From positions 32,496,010-32,506,009 of the forward strand of contig NC_091573.1 of assembly GCF_042767895.1 (NCBI RefSeq): a DNA stretch of 10,000 nucleotides. The letters run 5' to 3'. Below are positions 8,823 through 10,000 of this stretch, piece by piece. This DNA comes from Penaeus vannamei (lineage: Eukaryota > Arthropoda > Malacostraca > Decapoda > Penaeidae). How positions within the stretch are numbered: the stretch's first letter is position 1; every line of letters begins with the position of its first letter. Position numbers and translations under genes: made by a program. Under the pieces are notes generated by a model, which saw nothing but the letters and a program-made list of their open reading frames with translations, was not told the DNA's origin and ran no database searches.

Positions 8823-8825
8823 CAG
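8792..8825 (+). promoter_or_regulatory. 3' splice site of the intron with candidate branch point
   Basis: The acceptor TTCTCCCCCAG/GTC ends at 8825. CTTAC at 8792-8796 fits the yUnAy branch-point pattern with its A at 8795, about 30 bases from the end of the intron, a usual distance. Identical CTTACTTC words farther upstream in the tract are possible alternatives. Confidence 0.75.
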
Positions 8826-9266
8826 GTCCCGCACTACGAGACGGTGTACAAGACCCAGTACGTGCCCAAGACCCAGTACCAACCCGTGTACAAGACCATC
8901 TACAGCACCAACTACCACACCCAATACGTTCCGGAATACGTCACCAAAACCTACTACCAGACGGAGCTGAAATACGTCACGAACTACAAGACCCAGTACG
9001 TCACGCAGCACCACACGAAATACGTCACCAACATCGAGTACGTCCCGAAATACGTCACCAAGACGGCTTACAACACCGTCTACAAGACCAATGTCCAGTA
9101 CCAGACCGTTTACAAGACGGAATACGAACCACATTACGTCACCAAGACGCAGTACCAGTACAAGACCCATTACAATACCCAGTACGTGCCCCAGTACCAC
9201 ACGGTTGTTCACACGGAATACGGCTACAAGACGGTGTGTCCGAAGCCCTATGGATATGGTTATTAA
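8826..9266 (+). CDS. exon 2 of a secreted Tyr/Thr-repeat protein (residues 43-188)
   Basis: The 146 codons start at VPHYETVYKTQY and end CPKPYGYGY before TAA at 9264. The chain is almost wholly tetrapeptides of the form xTxY or VPxY. By my count the exon has 33 Tyr and 27 Thr, with many Val, Lys and Gln and very few hydrophobic-core residues. A longer motif, Y-[VE]-P-x-YVTKT, recurs at residues 76-84, 114-122 and 142-150. Spacing of Thr and Tyr by two would place them on one face of a beta strand. Cys180 near the C-terminus may pair with Cys26. Codons end mostly in C or G, unlike the AT-rich surroundings, which supports a real, expressed gene. Repetitive Tyr-rich secreted proteins in arthropods are often structural (cuticle, egg envelope, adhesive) and cross-linked through tyrosine; that role is inferred only. 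No named domain, such as a chitin-binding one, was recognised. The minus-strand frame 8793-9212 is a shadow. Confidence 0.9.
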   Translation, partial: VPHYETVYKTQYVPKTQYQPVYKTIYSTNYHTQYVPEYVTKTYYQTELKYVTNYKTQYVTQHHTKYVTNIEYVPKYVTKTAYNTVYKTNVQYQTVYKTEYEPHYVTKTQYQYKTHYNTQYVPQYHTVVHTEYGYKTVCPKPYGYGY

Positions 9267-9536
9267 AACGGAAAATGTTGATTTTTGTTTTACGTCTCTA
9301 TGTTGACCGGAAAATACTGTAAACTATTTTTTTTTTGTCATTTAAGTCTTTTTTTTGTTTTGTTTTTTTGTCATTTAAGTCGATATTTCTTTGTGATAAT
9401 GTTGCTTCTTGCTTAATCAGGGATATAGATATATATTTTTTAGATTAGGGTATGTGTATATGCAATTGTGACGGCAAAATATCAGTGCATGAAGGTAGTT
9501 TATGTGCTACTTGCAAAGATTGTATTTATTTTGAGA
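9267..9536 (+). other. 3' untranslated region
   Basis: AT-rich, with two T-rich blocks each followed or preceded by GTCATTTAAGTC (starting near 9338 and 9370), a small imperfect tandem duplication of about 32 bases. An ATTAAA word at 9262-9267 overlaps the stop codon. No second coding exon is seen. Confidence 0.6.
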
Positions 9537-9542
9537 AATAAA
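9537..9542 (+). terminator. poly(A) signal AATAAA
   Basis: A canonical AATAAA about 270 bases after the stop, followed from about 9560 by a T-rich stretch and TGTCCC that can serve as the downstream element. Cleavage near 9555-9560 is expected. Another AATAAA-containing stretch at about 9603-9617 could be an alternative. Confidence 0.65.
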
Positions 9543-9599
9543 AGGCAAATGCAGATAGATTTTTTTGTCCCTTCTATACGAATACGAAGAAAGCAGACG

Positions 9600-9870
9600 A
9601 AAATAAAACCCAATAAATCAAAATGAAAATAGAAGTATGGATTTAAACAAACAAATGAACAAACACAATCATTAAGGCAGAAAATAGGGAGAGAAAGAAA
9701 GAAAGAAAGATAGAAATAAAGAAAAAGAAGGAAAGAAATACAAAAAAACAAAACAAAGAAAGAAAGGGAAAAAGAAAAAAAAAGAAAAACAAAATAAAAC
9801 AGGACAGTACACACAAAACATACAAAAAGGAAAAAAAACAAAAGAAAAAACAACGAAAAAACACACAAAA
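9600..9870. repeat. A-rich tract with GAAA tetranucleotides
   Basis: Pure or nearly pure AGAAAGAAAG units at about 9689-9710, with A-rich, AACAAA- and GGAAAAA-rich flanks to about 9870. The long minus-strand Phe/Leu/Ser/Cys frames here are artefacts of the composition. Confidence 0.88.
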
Positions 9871-9897
9871 ACAGGACAAAACATACTTCAATGACCT

Positions 9898-9931
9898 TAC
9901 ACCCACACACCCACCCACACCCACCCACCCC
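9898..9931. repeat. CCCACA-type C-rich repeat
   Basis: Short ACACCC and CCCACC units, nearly pure A/C on the + strand. Confidence 0.8.
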
Positions 9932-10000
9932 TTGCAAAATCAAACAGACTCACTAATCCCTTATGACACCCCATGACTCTCATGACAGACACCACCGCAG
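9932..10000. other. unique sequence at window end
   Basis: Not repetitive; TCATGACA-like words recur (near 9963, 9971 and 9979). Too short to call. Confidence 0.4.

Larger units (their letters stand above)
6201..8825 (+). other. intron, phase 0, with satellite-like repeats and giant pyrimidine tract
   Basis: The donor is GTAAGG at 6201 and the acceptor is CAG at 8823-8825. In order it holds a short T-rich lead, the 156-base tandem repeat block (about 6290-7760), an AT-rich unique stretch (7761-8109), and the CTT/CCT pyrimidine tract to the acceptor. No internal exon is visible. The many TTTTAG and TCTCTAG words in the repeats resemble acceptors but lead into no open coding sequence. Confidence 0.82.
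6013..9560 (+). other. predicted two-exon transcription unit, secreted Tyr/Thr-repeat protein
   Basis: The predicted transcript runs from the initiator at 6013 to just beyond the poly(A) signal at 9537-9542. Exon 1 (6013-6200) has a 62-base leader and 42 codons. The 2,625-base intron (6201-8825) has consensus ends GAG/GTAAGG and CCCCCAG/GTCCC and is in phase 0. Exon 2 (8826 to about 9560) has 146 codons, a stop and a 3' untranslated region of about 290 bases. Frame continuity across the splice, and the Tyr/Thr pattern on both sides (HYVTNYQT before, HYETVYKT after), strongly support joining these two exons. An extra upstream untranslated exon cannot be excluded. Confidence 0.85.

Noticed and set aside
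8793..9212. 139-residue minus-strand frame antisense to exon 2
   Set aside because: It mirrors the + strand Tyr/Thr codons (GTA, GGT, CTT complements). The + strand has signal peptide, splice sites and codon bias.
9500..9943. 147-residue minus-strand Phe/Cys/Leu-rich frame
   Set aside because: Translation of an A/GAAA-rich tract read in reverse, with overlapping similar frames at 9643-9924 and 9672-9884.

Overview
This is eukaryotic, animal-type DNA, most likely from a decapod crustacean and plausibly a penaeid shrimp. The evidence is an extreme density of varied microsatellites (AC, AG, CATA, GATA, ACAG, GAA, CTT/CCT, GAT/AAT and GAAA types), AT-rich spacers, and one intron-containing gene with an arthropod-style core promoter and a secreted low-complexity product. 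The lineage is inferred from this pattern, not proven. No bacterial-type genes, tRNA, rRNA or CRISPR were seen.

Layout: 1-180 is CATA and CA microsatellite. About 190-1912 is a satellite-like tandem array built on a 24-base unit, degenerate on the left and regular from about 790. About 2098-3150 is purine-rich and GAT/AAT low-complexity DNA with short unique spacers. 3205-3530 is a long TC tract followed by a long GA tract, which together form a large potential hairpin. 3655-4300 is AT-rich spacer with a 68-base tandem duplication. 4305-4692 is a diverged second copy of the element at 2463-2744, with an internal 24-base minisatellite. 4946-5380 is GA/GGGA/ACAG repeat. 5651-5964 is CA and GATA repeat.

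The only convincing gene lies on the + strand. It has a TATA box at 5983 and an initiator at 6011-6016 (predicted start of transcription at 6013). Coding exon 1 is 6075-6200, a phase-0 intron spans 6201-8825, coding exon 2 is 8826-9266, and a poly(A) signal sits at 9537. The predicted 188-residue protein has a signal peptide and a mature chain made almost entirely of Tyr/Thr tetrapeptides (xTxY and VPxY), with one cysteine near each end. I do not recognise it as a named family; a structural extracellular matrix or cuticle role is a guess from composition.

The intron is itself unusual. It holds ten copies of a roughly 156-base tandem repeat, four of which form a higher-order unit of about 675 bases. 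It ends in about 700 bases of almost pure pyrimidine that run straight into the 3' splice site. Downstream, 9600-9930 is GAAA- and CCCACA-type low-complexity sequence.
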